A program made the translations under genes and the position numbers. Below, one piece after another: positions 1 through 8,058 of a DNA stretch of 64,000 nucleotides. Origin of the DNA: Catenulispora yoronensis (GTDB taxonomy: Bacteria > Actinomycetota > Actinomycetes > Streptomycetales > Catenulisporaceae). The DNA lies in NCBI RefSeq assembly GCF_039531695.1, contig NZ_BAAAQN010000065.1, positions 1 through 64,000 on the forward strand, written 5' to 3'. Numbering within the stretch: position 1 is the stretch's first letter; every line of letters starts with the position of its first letter. The notes under the pieces were generated by a model. The model searched no databases, had not been told where the DNA came from, and was given only the letters and a program-made list of their open reading frames with translations.

Positions 1-150
1 ACCACCAAAGCTGCTCAAATTCCGATACGCCGACTCCACATCATGAGCGAAATCCCCGAACTCCTTGGCCAACGCCTGCACCGACTCCACCACACCCGGA
101 GTCGGATCCCCATCCAACCCCAGAATGCCCCAACCAGACGGACGCGCCAT
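1..150 (-). CDS. N-terminal fragment of a T7SS-type polymorphic toxin-like protein
   Basis: Reading leftward from an ATG at 148-150 gives 50 open codons that run off the window edge, so only the amino end is visible. The start has a GGGGGAA ribosome site a few bases upstream. The fragment begins MARPSGWGILGLDGDPTPG and continues into a predicted amphipathic helix rich in Ala, Glu and Phe. That opening resembles the N-terminal signal-like region of actinobacterial polymorphic toxins thought to use the type VII (WXG100/ESX) route. The toxin domain, if there is one, lies outside the window, so its activity cannot be stated. Family recognition is from memory. Confidence 0.6.
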   Translation of the reverse strand, partial: MARPSGWGILGLDGDPTPGVVESVQALAKEFGDFAHDVESAYRNLSSFGG

Positions 151-213
151 CGTTCCCCCAGGGATAGCCTCATCACGACTGACGGCCGTACCGCCGCCCC
201 CAACCGGTTTGCG

Positions 214-243
214 AGTCTATCCACTGATTCAGCACTCTGATAA
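214..243 (-). promoter_or_regulatory. Candidate sigma70-type promoter for the T7SS-like gene
   Basis: On the minus strand, TTATCA (238-243) and TAGACT (214-219) are separated by 18 bases and lie about 65 bases upstream of the ATG at 150. The -10 match is good and the -35 is weak. Confidence 0.35.
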
Positions 244-313
244 CCCTGCCGCCCATCACCACCCCCATCGTCAAGAGGTGATGCCACGTCGCCGCGCTAA
301 CCCCTCATCCCCG

Positions 314-342
314 TTGACACCCACCCCCCGCGCACCAGACTG
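314..342 (+). promoter_or_regulatory. Candidate promoter for the PI-PLC repeat protein
   Basis: A perfect TTGACA at 314-319 is followed after 17 bases by CAGACT at 337-342, giving a 5' leader of about 80 bases before the ATG at 428. A 7-bp hairpin (CCCTGCC 382-388, loop TGC, GGCAGGG 392-398) sits in that leader about 30 bases before the start codon and could tune translation. The rest of 151-427 shows nothing gene-like. Confidence 0.4.
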
Positions 343-427
343 GCGCCTGTGCGGCACTCCCCGCCGCCGCCGAACACACCCCCCTGCCTGCGGCAGGGCG
401 GATTCCGGTCAGCGAAAGGAATCCATC

Positions 428-3400
428 ATGTGGCCCACCTCCTGGATGCGGGAAGTCGACGGCAAGCTTCATCTCTCGCAGCTCTCGATTCCCGGGACGC
501 ACGACTCGCTCACCTACAATGCCACCCCTGTCGCTCAGGATCAGGACTCGGGGTGGGATGTCGCGGCACAGTTGAACGCTGGTATTCGGTGGTTCGATCT
601 GCGGCTCAAGGCCACTTCGAGTTCTGAGTTAGTCGGGGTGCATGGGCCGGAGATTCCGAACACGGAGTTCCGGTCCGCCGTGTTGGCGCCCGTCATCAGT
701 TTCCTGACGGTGCATCCCAGTGAGTGCGTCGTGCTGGAGGTCACCAACAATGGTGACGCGCCCGATGGCACCAAGTGGGACGTCGTCCTGTACAACTACC
801 TCGTCGCGAACGGTGGTTTGTACACCGACGCCGGCACGGCCGCGAATCGCTTCTTCGCCGCGCGGAGTACGGTGCCCACGCTCGGCATGGTGCGGGGCAA
901 GGCCGTCATCGCCAACAACTCGTTCAGCAGCACGGCCAAGGTCACCGGTATCGATCTCACCGGGTTCCTCACCGATCAGTGCGGCAGCACCCAGAACACG
1001 TCGTTCCTCGCCGATCCCGCGCTGGCCGACTTCGGGCTGTCCAGCCACGGTCCCGGCTCCCTGGTCACCTTCCACTACCAGGGCACCTACGACGACAAGT
1101 ACGGCGGCTCGGATCGCGCGGTCGAGGCCAACAACATCGTGAACACCATCCGCGGTGCGGCCTTCAACTCCGACGCGCACCAGTGGTACAAGACCGGTAC
1201 CGGGCGTGCGGACGGGGTTCCCTCCTCGCGGGCCTTCGCGCTCGGCGATCTGCTCGAACCGTGGCCGGTGAGCATCGGCTACAACCAGATCGCGCTCGGC
1301 GCCGTCCAGGAGGTGGCGGTCACCGCGAACGAGAACCAGCGGACCGTCGGCACCATCTGCGGCGACTTCCCCAACGACACCGGCGGCTACATCGAGGCGA
1401 TCTACCAGCGCAACAAGCTGGTGGAGTCGCCCGGCCCCGTCGGCTACGACCTCGCCTCCGGCGACGACAAGATCCTGCCCATCGACTACCTCGGCACCGG
1501 CCACGCCGACCATCTGATCTGCTATCGGCCCGGCGGCCGCGTGTTCTGGGTCATGCGCAGCGTCGGCGGCCGGTTCGAGAGCGTCTACCAGTCCTTCAAC
1601 GGGGTCGGCGGCTACGACCTCGCCGACGCGCGCGACCTGATCGTCCCGTTGCAGACCGGCGGCGCGATGTTCTTCATCCTCCTCTACCGCCCCGGCACCG
1701 GCACCGTGTGGATCCTGGGCTCCCAGGCCAGCGACGGCCTCTTCTGGCTGAACCAGAACAGCACCACCGGACTCGGCGGCTACGACCTGGCCAGCAACGC
1801 CGACCGCATCGAGAGCCTGTACTCGCCCGGCGACGGGTCCTCGACCGCCGCGACGCTGTTCTGCTACCGCCCCGGCACCGGCAAGGTGGCGGTGCTGCGC
1901 CATCCCGCCACCGGCTGGAACGACCGGACGTGGAACTCCGCCTTCCACGTCGAGACCGGCGGCGTCTCGCCCGACTTCGACTTCTCCGATTCCCGCGACA
2001 TGGCCTTCACGCTGGACTACCAGGGCACCGGCCATCGGGACCACCTCGTCTGCTACCGGCCCGGCACCGGCCGCTTCGCCGTCTTCAAGTGGACCGGCAC
2101 GGCCTTCGTCACCGTGGTCAAGTCCACCGCCGGCGTCCCCGGCGCGTTCCCGCTCACCGACGTCTCCGACCGCGTCGTCCCCTTCGACGCCACCGGCAGC
2201 GGCCACCTCGACAGCCTGCTGTGCTACCGCTGGACCGGCCAGCCCTACCTCCAGGCGGTCAAGGCGAACCCGGCGGCCTCCTCCTTCACCCCGCAGTCCG
2301 GCGGCCGGGCCTGGCTGGACTGCCTGGACACCTACGCCACCTCCCTGCCGGACCAGGTCGTCTCCTTCGACTTCCAGAGCACCGGCAGCCGGGACCACTT
2401 CGCCGTCTACCGCCCCGGGTCCAGGATGTTCGCGGCCATCGGCAACCGCGCCGCCCGCCCCACCGCCGACTACGGCGTCAAGTTCTGGTCGGCGCCCGGC
2501 GGCGTCGGCGACGGCGTCCGCCACTACGACGACGCCTCGTCGCTGGACGTGCTGTTCCCCTACGACTACCGCGCCACCGGCAACGCCGACCACATCGTCT
2601 GCCGCCGCAGCAGCACCGACAGCGGCAACGGCCAGTTCTGGGTCCTGGAGAACGCCGGCGGCGGACTGTTCCACCCCCGGATGTCCGGCCCGACCGGCAT
2701 CCCGGTCCGCGGCGGCGGCAGCTACGACCTGCGGGGCGGCGGCGACGACCGGGTCGTGCCGTTCGACGCCGCGAGCAGCGGCAAGACCACGGACCTGGTC
2801 GCCTGGCGCGTCGGCGGCATCTGCTGGGTGATGCAGAACAACCACGACGGCACCTACACGCCGGTGTTCCAGTCCAGCACCGGCATCGCCGACTTCGACC
2901 TGAAGTCGGGCAGCGACTACCTGACCGCCTACGACTACGACCTCACCGGCGCCGAGAACCACCTCATCGCCTACCGCAGCGGCACAGCCGAGATCGGGTT
3001 CCTGAAGCGCCAGGGTGCCGGCGGCTTCACCGACGCCAACCGCAGCCACAGCGGCCTGCCGAACGTCCCGCAGCTCGGCCGCGTCATCCCCTACGACTAC
3101 ACCGGCACCGGACACGCCCAGCACCTGCTGTGCTGGGGCCAGAACACGTTCACCATCCTGGCCAACAAGGGACCGTCCGCAGGAGCGAGCCGCTTCACCG
3201 TGGTGGCCAGCCTGAGCAGCGTCGCCGGCTACGGTGTGACCAGCTCGGACAGCATCGCGCCGTTCGACTACAGCGACAGCGGCCACGCCACCGACCTGGT
3301 CGTGTACCGTCCAGGCCAGGGCGCGGTCGCGATCCTCCAGAACGAGCACGACGGCAAGGGCGGCTTCAAGGCCGTCTACTTCGAGGGCGCCCCCGGCAAC

Positions 3401-3586
3401 GGCATCGCCGGCTGGGACCTGCACTCCGGCGCCGACGTCATCTTCGGCTACGACTTCAAGCGCACCGGCTCCCCGGACCACCTGGGGATCTACCGGCCCG
3501 GGAGCGGCCAGGTGTGGTTCCTGGAACAACTCGGATCCGGCTACTTCCATCCCGTCTACTGCACCGGAGGCGGCGTGGGCTGGTGA
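428..3586 (+). CDS. PI-PLC X-domain protein with twelve C-terminal repeats
   Basis: The start chosen is the ATG at 428, preceded by GAAAGGA; the frame stays open further upstream but shows no family similarity there. The product is 1052 residues. Residues 1-335 resemble bacterial phosphatidylinositol-specific phospholipase C. IPGTHDS carries His25 and Asp26, WFDLRL carries Asp57 and Arg59, and VHG carries His72, matching the general-base/general-acid His pair and neighbouring Asp/Arg of the family. The fold cleaves the phosphodiester of phosphatidylinositol-type lipids, but the substrate here is unknown. From about residue 340 to the end there are 12 repeats of about 59 residues with cores like DYxGTGHxDHLxCYRPG followed by an aromatic strand (FG-GAP/VCBS-like, probably beta-propeller). 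No signal peptide or membrane segment is visible, which is odd for a repeat enzyme of this type. Confidence is high for the PLC fold and moderate for activity. Confidence 0.85.
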   Translation: MWPTSWMREVDGKLHLSQLSIPGTHDSLTYNATPVAQDQDSGWDVAAQLNAGIRWFDLRLKATSSSELVGVHGPEIPNTEFRSAVLAPVISFLTVHPSECVVLEVTNNGDAPDGTKWDVVLYNYLVANGGLYTDAGTAANRFFAARSTVPTLGMVRGKAVIANNSFSSTAKVTGIDLTGFLTDQCGSTQNTSFLADPALADFGLSSHGPGSLVTFHYQGTYDDKYGGSDRAVEANNIVNTIRGAAFNSDAHQWYKTGTGRADGVPSSRAFALGDLLEPWPVSIGYNQIALGAVQEVAVTANENQRTVGTICGDFPNDTGGYIEAIYQRNKLVESPGPVGYDLASGDDKILPIDYLGTGHADHLICYRPGGRVFWVMRSVGGRFESVYQSFNGVGGYDLADARDLIVPLQTGGAMFFILLYRPGTGTVWILGSQASDGLFWLNQNSTTGLGGYDLASNADRIESLYSPGDGSSTAATLFCYRPGTGKVAVLRHPATGWNDRTWNSAFHVETGGVSPDFDFSDSRDMAFTLDYQGTGHRDHLVCYRPGTGRFAVFKWTGTAFVTVVKSTAGVPGAFPLTDVSDRVVPFDATGSGHLDSLLCYRWTGQPYLQAVKANPAASSFTPQSGGRAWLDCLDTYATSLPDQVVSFDFQSTGSRDHFAVYRPGSRMFAAIGNRAARPTADYGVKFWSAPGGVGDGVRHYDDASSLDVLFPYDYRATGNADHIVCRRSSTDSGNGQFWVLENAGGGLFHPRMSGPTGIPVRGGGSYDLRGGGDDRVVPFDAASSGKTTDLVAWRVGGICWVMQNNHDGTYTPVFQSSTGIADFDLKSGSDYLTAYDYDLTGAENHLIAYRSGTAEIGFLKRQGAGGFTDANRSHSGLPNVPQLGRVIPYDYTGTGHAQHLLCWGQNTFTILANKGPSAGASRFTVVASLSSVAGYGVTSSDSIAPFDYSDSGHATDLVVYRPGQGAVAILQNEHDGKGGFKAVYFEGAPGNGIAGWDLHSGADVIFGYDFKRTGSPDHLGIYRPGSGQVWFLEQLGSGYFHPVYCTGGGVGW
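1445..3583 (+). repeat. Twelve in-frame ~59-residue protein repeats
   Basis: Twelve degenerate units follow the PLC domain. Each begins Tyr/Phe-Asp-Leu or similar, then a segment like VxPxDYxGTG, then HxDHLxxYRPGxG, then an aromatic strand and a Gly-rich turn. Units 3, 5 and 7 carry short insertions. The copies differ substantially at DNA level, so this is an old duplication and not a recent tandem array. Confidence 0.75.
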
Positions 3587-3632
3587 CGCTCACAGACTGC
3601 TGAGACGCATGTAGAGCGAGTCAGACTACTGG

Positions 3633-3673
3633 GACAAGCCCCGAAGGCCGCAAGAGCGACTTCGGGGCTTGTC
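3633..3673. terminator. Bidirectional intrinsic-type terminator
   Basis: A perfect 14-bp stem (GACAAGCCCCGAAG 3633-3646 and CTTCGGGGCTTGTC 3660-3673) with a 13-base loop lies between the converging PI-PLC and MFS genes. There is no strong U-tract, as is common in high-GC actinomycetes. Confidence 0.75.
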
Positions 3674-3684
3674 AGCCTTCACAA

Positions 3685-5214
3685 TTACTGTCCCGCCAGC
3701 ACCATCACTCCCAGCGCCGCCACCACGAGTCCTCCGGCAGCCCCGATACTGGCGACGTTCAGCCCGTGCACAGTCGCCATCGCAGCCGTCGCAGCATGAT
3801 GCGAACGGTGATAGCTCGCAGCCGCGGTTCCAGCGACAGTGCTGAGAAGCGCCGTGCCGAGCGAAGCGCCAATCTGCTGAGATGTCATCACCAGCGCACC
3901 AGCCGTGGCGCTGTCGGCACCGGCATTGAGCGTCGCGGTGCTGTTGGCCGTGATCAGCACCCAACCGGTGCCGAGGCCGACGAGCAGGAACACCGGGAAG
4001 ACCCGCGTCCAGTACCCGCTGTCGACGTGCAGCAGGCCCAGCAGCCCCACGCCGACGGCCAGCGTCAGCAGCCCGGGCCCCAGCAGCACGCGGACCGGTG
4101 TCCGCGCCAGGAGCTTGCTGACGGTGCGCACGCCGGCCATCAGCCCGGCGGTCAGCGGGAGGAAGGCCATGCCCGCCTTGACCGGGGAGTACCGCAGCAC
4201 GTCCTGAAGGTAGAACGTCAGGAAGAACAACGTCGCGAACATCCCGACGGCCAGACTCAGTACCGAGACATACGAGGCCGCGCGGCGCCGATCCCGCAGA
4301 ATCCGCAACGGAAGCAGCGGCGCCGCGACTCGGCGTTGCACCAGCAGGAACACCGCGAGCAGAACCGCTCCGCCGACCAAGGACCCGACGGTGACGGCGG
4401 CGCCCCAGCCGTCGACCTCCGCCCGCGAGAAGCCGAGCACGACAGCCGCCATGCCCGCGGTGGCCAGCACCGCCCCGACCACGTCGACCCGCGTCCCCGG
4501 CACGCGCGGCGCGGTCCGGACGGCGTAGAGCACCCCGGCTCCCGCCAGCGCCGCGATCGGCAGGTTCACGAACATGCACCAGCGCCAGTTCAGATACTCG
4601 GTCAGGACGCCTCCGAGCATCACGCCCAGCCCGGAGGAGCTCCCCATCACCGTGCCATAGACGCCGAACGCCTTGCCCCGCTCGGCTGGCGTCGGAAACG
4701 CGGCGGCCAGGGAAGCAAGAACCGACGGCGTCATCAGCGCCCCGAAGACGCCCTGCAACGCCCGGGCCCCGAGCAGGGTCCCGGAATTGGGCGCCGCTCC
4801 GCCGACCGCCGAGGCCACAGCGAAACCGATGGTGCCGATCAACAGGGCATTGCGACGCCCGAGCAGGTTGGACAACCGCCCGCCGAGAAGCAGCAGACTG
4901 CCATAGCAGAGGGCGAACGCAGTGATCACCCACTGGCGGGTGGGATCGGACATGTGCAAAGAACGCTGCGCCGAAGGCAGCGCGATATTCATGATCGTCA
5001 GGTCCAGACCCACCATGAGCTGGGCCGTGGCCACGGCGGCGAGCGTCCACCAGCGGCGGGGATCAGGGGTCGGAGCAGGTGCCGAAGCAAGGGTCGAAGC
5101 AGAGGTCGAACCAGGTATCGGAACTGCCGGAACCGGAACCGGGGCCCAAGCCGCGCCATCAATCACGGACCCTGATTCCCGCGGCAGCGCGGACCTTATC
5201 GAATCGGACGTCAT
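3685..5214 (-). CDS. DHA2-type MFS drug efflux transporter
   Basis: This 509-residue inner-membrane protein resembles the EmrB/QacA (DHA2, about 14 helices) branch of the major facilitator superfamily and probably exports toxic small molecules by proton antiport. After a Pro/Ala-rich cytoplasmic start of about 60 residues, helix 1 contains LMVGLDLTIMNIALP with the acidic residue typical of the family. Then come motif A (GGRLSNLLGRR) and motif C-like GVMLGG. The ATG at 5214 has AGGAGT upstream and is preferred to an in-frame start 19 codons earlier. It is divergent from a TetR gene across a duplicated palindromic operator, the classic arrangement of a repressor controlling an efflux pump. The substrate is not predictable. 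Confidence 0.9.
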   Translation of the reverse strand: MTSDSIRSALPRESGSVIDGAAWAPVPVPAVPIPGSTSASTLASAPAPTPDPRRWWTLAAVATAQLMVGLDLTIMNIALPSAQRSLHMSDPTRQWVITAFALCYGSLLLLGGRLSNLLGRRNALLIGTIGFAVASAVGGAAPNSGTLLGARALQGVFGALMTPSVLASLAAAFPTPAERGKAFGVYGTVMGSSSGLGVMLGGVLTEYLNWRWCMFVNLPIAALAGAGVLYAVRTAPRVPGTRVDVVGAVLATAGMAAVVLGFSRAEVDGWGAAVTVGSLVGGAVLLAVFLLVQRRVAAPLLPLRILRDRRRAASYVSVLSLAVGMFATLFFLTFYLQDVLRYSPVKAGMAFLPLTAGLMAGVRTVSKLLARTPVRVLLGPGLLTLAVGVGLLGLLHVDSGYWTRVFPVFLLVGLGTGWVLITANSTATLNAGADSATAGALVMTSQQIGASLGTALLSTVAGTAAASYHRSHHAATAAMATVHGLNVASIGAAGGLVVAALGVMVLAGQ

Positions 5215-5295
5215 CAAGAGACTCCTGACCAGGAAAAGGCAAACGAGGAGCAGAGCGACACGGACCCCCAAGCCCGGCCGCCATAACTGAACACC

Positions 5296-5337
5296 TGTAG
5301 CGCTATGACTGTAGCGCTACGCGCGCGGGTCTACAAT
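5296..5337. promoter_or_regulatory. Duplicated TetR operator and leaderless-type tetR promoter
   Basis: TGTAGCGCTA occurs twice, at 5296-5305 and 5310-5319, 14 bases apart. Each copy contains the palindrome TAGCGCTA. This is a plausible pair of binding sites for the adjacent TetR protein, overlapping the promoters of both divergent genes. TACAAT at 5332-5337 is a good -10 for tetR and places transcription start at or next to the ATG at 5344, suggesting a leaderless message. Confidence 0.65.
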
Positions 5338-5343
5338 GACCGC

Positions 5344-5967
5344 ATGTCCGCGACGCCCGCCCCCCAGGCCGAGCCCCGCGGCCGCAATCGCCGCGGCCAG
5401 GGCGAACGCCTCCGCGAGGAGATCGTCGACTCCGCCTGCCGCCTCCTGGACGAGCTCGCCGACGACCAGGCCCTGTCCCTGCGCGCCGTCGCCCGCGACA
5501 TCGGGATCGCCGCCACGTCGGTCTACCTGCACTTCGCCGACCGCGACGCCCTGGTCCTGGCCGCTCTTGAGCACTGCCACCACGGTCTGGTCGCCGCCAT
5601 CGACGTCGTCGAGCAGGCCGCCGCCGGGAATCCCGTCGCCCAGCTCCGCGAACGCACCCTGGTGCTGGGCCGGTGGGCCCACGACCACCCCGGCCTGTAC
5701 AAGGTCATGCACGAGAGCACGCTGAACCGCCGCGCCGCGATGGCCTTCAAGGAGGAGTTCGGCAGGCTCTCGCGAGCCGCCGTCCAGCGCTGCATGGACG
5801 CCGGCCTCGCCCCGGCGGACGACGCCGCCGTCGTGGCGCTGGACCTGCGCGCGGCGGTGCACGGCGCGGTCTCGATCCGCGTCAACCAGCCGGATCTGCC
5901 GTGGCCGCCGCTGGAGGACCAGGTGGACCGGTTCCTGGTGAAGCTGGTGGGCGTCAAGGCGCCCTGA
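5344..5967 (+). CDS. TetR family transcriptional repressor
   Basis: The product is 207 residues with an N-terminal TetR helix-turn-helix. The segment REEIVDSACRLLDEL leads into LSLRAVARDIGIAATSVYLHFADRDAL, and the last block is the characteristic recognition helix and YxHFxxRDxL signature. The C-terminal ligand-binding domain (about residues 85-200) resembles the TetR_C WHG type (RTLVLGRWAHDHPGLYKVMH). The ATG at 5344 is chosen because TACAAT lies 7 bases upstream and an earlier GTG would sit inside the operator. It most likely represses itself and the divergent MFS exporter. The inducing ligand is unknown. Confidence 0.88.
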   Translation: MSATPAPQAEPRGRNRRGQGERLREEIVDSACRLLDELADDQALSLRAVARDIGIAATSVYLHFADRDALVLAALEHCHHGLVAAIDVVEQAAAGNPVAQLRERTLVLGRWAHDHPGLYKVMHESTLNRRAAMAFKEEFGRLSRAAVQRCMDAGLAPADDAAVVALDLRAAVHGAVSIRVNQPDLPWPPLEDQVDRFLVKLVGVKAP

Positions 5968-6039
5968 CAACCGACAACGAACCCTGACCCCCTCGCCAAG
6001 GGCCGTCTCAACCTGCAATCACTATGAATCTTATGGGGA

Positions 6040-6068
6040 TTGTGCGGTTAACCTGGAGCGGTTACCTT
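6040..6068 (+). promoter_or_regulatory. Candidate promoter of the leader peptide and peptide ABC operon
   Basis: TTGTGC at 6040-6045 and TACCTT at 6063-6068 are 17 bases apart, placing the start of transcription about 50 bases before the leader-peptide start codon. This would be the main promoter for everything from the leader to the dipeptidase. Confidence 0.4.
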
Positions 6069-6121
6069 ATGACACGCGGACGGGGTGCCCCACCGCGCAT
6101 CAGAGCGAGGACGAGGACACC

Positions 6122-6241
6122 TTGAACGACGTCGTGGCGGTCAGCGGCGGGGCAGCACACAGCCCCGTCGACGCCGCGCGCGTTCTGGTCCGCCGCCTGC
6201 ACATCGACCTGCTGCTGGTGTCCAGCGCGCGATGTCAGTAA
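6122..6241 (+). CDS. Short Cys-containing leader peptide (39 aa), putative attenuator
   Basis: A TTG at 6122 with AGGACGAGGAC upstream opens a 39-codon frame ending RRLHIDLLLVSSARCQ and TAA. The C-terminal block matches the actinobacterial leader-peptide pattern RRLHxDLLRVSSALCR that precedes sulfur-related operons. In mycobacteria comparable small upstream frames with Cys codons have been shown to sense cysteine supply. Here the single Cys codon TGT (6233-6235) is two codons from the stop. An alternative start is GTG at 6134. The 158 bases to the ABC lipoprotein (6242-6399) contain two TCGCTGTACGC direct repeats and a weak GGCGC/GCGCC stem (6334-6361). I cannot define an antiterminator by eye. 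The sulfur-responsive role is inferred. Confidence 0.65.
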   Translation: MNDVVAVSGGAAHSPVDAARVLVRRLHIDLLLVSSARCQ

Positions 6242-6399
6242 CCGTGTTCTCGCCGTACCGCCGGTAGAGCGCGTCCGTCGCTGTACGCGTAATCGCTGTA
6301 CGCACGATCGCCGTACCCATCACCACTCCTCCAGGCGCCCCGTGCCCTTATACGGCGCGCCCCACCGCCCATGACCAATGACCGAAAGCAGACCCAGCC

Positions 6400-8058
6400 G
6401 TGTCACGCCTCAAACCGCCCCGCACCGCCGTTGCCGCCGCCTCCCTCGCCGCACTGTCCCTTGCCGCCGTGACCGCGTGCACCAGCACCCGCTCCCCCGC
6501 CGGCTCGGCCGCCGCCGGCAGCAGCAGCGGCGGCGCCGGAGCCCGTCCGCTGATCATCGGCACGACCGACCAGGTCACCAGCCTCGATCCGGCGGGGTCC
6601 TGGGACGCCGGCTCCGGCACGATCGAGATCGAGGTGTACTCGCCGCTGCTGAACACCCCGCGCGGGACCTCGGACGTGGCGCCGGATCTCGCCGCCGGGA
6701 TCAAGCTGACCGGCCCGAAGGAGTACACCGTCACCCTCAAGCCCGGTCTGAAGTTCGCGAACGGGCACGACCTCACCTCCTCCGACGTCAAGTTCAGCTT
6801 CGACCGCCAGCTGAAGATCGCCGACAAGAACGGTCCTTCGTCCCTGCTCTACGACCTGGCCTCGGTCGCCGCGCCGGACCCGCTGACCGTCGTGTTCACC
6901 CTGAAGTCGGCCAACGACGCGCTGTTCCCGCGCGTGCTGTCCACCGGCGCCGGCTTCGTCGTCGACGAGCAGGTGTTCCCGGCCGACAAGGTCCTCGACG
7001 ACGCCGCGATCATCGCCGGCAAGCCGTGGGACGGACCGTACGCGGTCGGCACCTACGACAAGAACTCGCTCGTCTCCTTCACCGCGAACCCCGCCTACCA
7101 GGGCCTGCTCGGCACGCCGAAGGTGAAGGACGTCGACCTGAAGTACTACACCGACGCCAGCAACCTCAAGCTCGACGTCCAGCAGGGCACGATCGACGCG
7201 GTCTACCGCACGCTGACCGTCGCCGACCTGGAGGACCTGCGCACGAAGAAGGGCGTGGCCGTCCACACCGGGTCGGGCAACGGCATCCGCTACATAGTCT
7301 TCGACCTCAAGACCCAGCCCTTCGGCAGCGCCACCAAGCAGCCCGACGCGGCCAAGGCGCTGGCCGTGCGGCAGGCGGTGGCCGACTCGGTGGACCGCGC
7401 GCAGCTCGCGACGCAGGTGTACAAGGGGACGCTCACGCCGCTGTACTCCTCCGTCCCCGACGGCATCACCGGCGCCACCCCGTCGCTCAAGGCCCTGTAC
7501 GGCGACAAGAAGGGCGGTCCGGACAAGGCGGCGGCCGCCGCGCTGCTGACGCAGGCCGGCGTGCCCACCCCGGTGGTCCTGAACCTCCAGTACAACACCG
7601 ACCACTACGGCTCGTCGTCAGCGGACGAATACGCGCTGATCAAGACCCAGCTGGAGGCCACCGGCCTGTTCACGGTGAACCTCCAGTCCACGGCGTGGAC
7701 CCAGTACGGCAAGGACCGCGTCGCCGACCAGTACCCGGTCTACCAGCTCGGCTGGTACGCCGACTACCTGGACGCGGACGACTACCTGGCCTCCTTCTAC
7801 TCGCCCAGCAGCTGGGTCGCCAACAACTACACCGACCCGACGGTCCAGGCGCTGATCACCCAGGAGGAGACCGAGCCCGACGCCGCCAAGCGCACCGCGC
7901 TCATCCAGCAGGTGCAGGACAAGGTGGCCGCGGACGTGCCCCTGATCCCGCTGCTCCAGGGCTCCACGGCGATCGTCACCCGCGACAGCGTCACCGGCGT
8001 CCCGGCCACGCTCGACGGCGCCTACCAGTTCCGCTGGGCGGAGCTGTCCAAGCAATGA
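6400..8058 (+). CDS. Peptide-type ABC transporter substrate-binding lipoprotein
   Basis: This 552-residue extracytoplasmic lipoprotein belongs to the family 5 (OppA/DppA/NikA-like) solute-binding proteins. A lipoprotein signal ends in LAAVTAC (acylated Cys27), followed by a Ser/Gly/Ala-rich tether. The mature domain shows the family pattern: EVYSPLLN, VAPDLAAG, then YTVTLKPGLKFANGHDLTSSDVKFSFDR, the hallmark segment of SBP_bac_5. It delivers oligopeptides or a similar ligand to the two permeases encoded immediately downstream, overlapping the first by ATGA. The leader peptide and methionine genes nearby suggest a sulfur-containing ligand, which is inference. The GTG start at 6400 is fixed by the signal peptide. 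Confidence 0.92.
   Translation: MSRLKPPRTAVAAASLAALSLAAVTACTSTRSPAGSAAAGSSSGGAGARPLIIGTTDQVTSLDPAGSWDAGSGTIEIEVYSPLLNTPRGTSDVAPDLAAGIKLTGPKEYTVTLKPGLKFANGHDLTSSDVKFSFDRQLKIADKNGPSSLLYDLASVAAPDPLTVVFTLKSANDALFPRVLSTGAGFVVDEQVFPADKVLDDAAIIAGKPWDGPYAVGTYDKNSLVSFTANPAYQGLLGTPKVKDVDLKYYTDASNLKLDVQQGTIDAVYRTLTVADLEDLRTKKGVAVHTGSGNGIRYIVFDLKTQPFGSATKQPDAAKALAVRQAVADSVDRAQLATQVYKGTLTPLYSSVPDGITGATPSLKALYGDKKGGPDKAAAAALLTQAGVPTPVVLNLQYNTDHYGSSSADEYALIKTQLEATGLFTVNLQSTAWTQYGKDRVADQYPVYQLGWYADYLDADDYLASFYSPSSWVANNYTDPTVQALITQEETEPDAAKRTALIQQVQDKVAADVPLIPLLQGSTAIVTRDSVTGVPATLDGAYQFRWAELSKQ

Noticed and set aside
629..3550. A 973-codon open frame on the minus strand opposite the PI-PLC gene
   Set aside because: It is the shadow of a GC-biased coding strand; composition is Ala/Val/Gly/Asp-rich with no motif, while the plus strand has clear PLC and repeat motifs.
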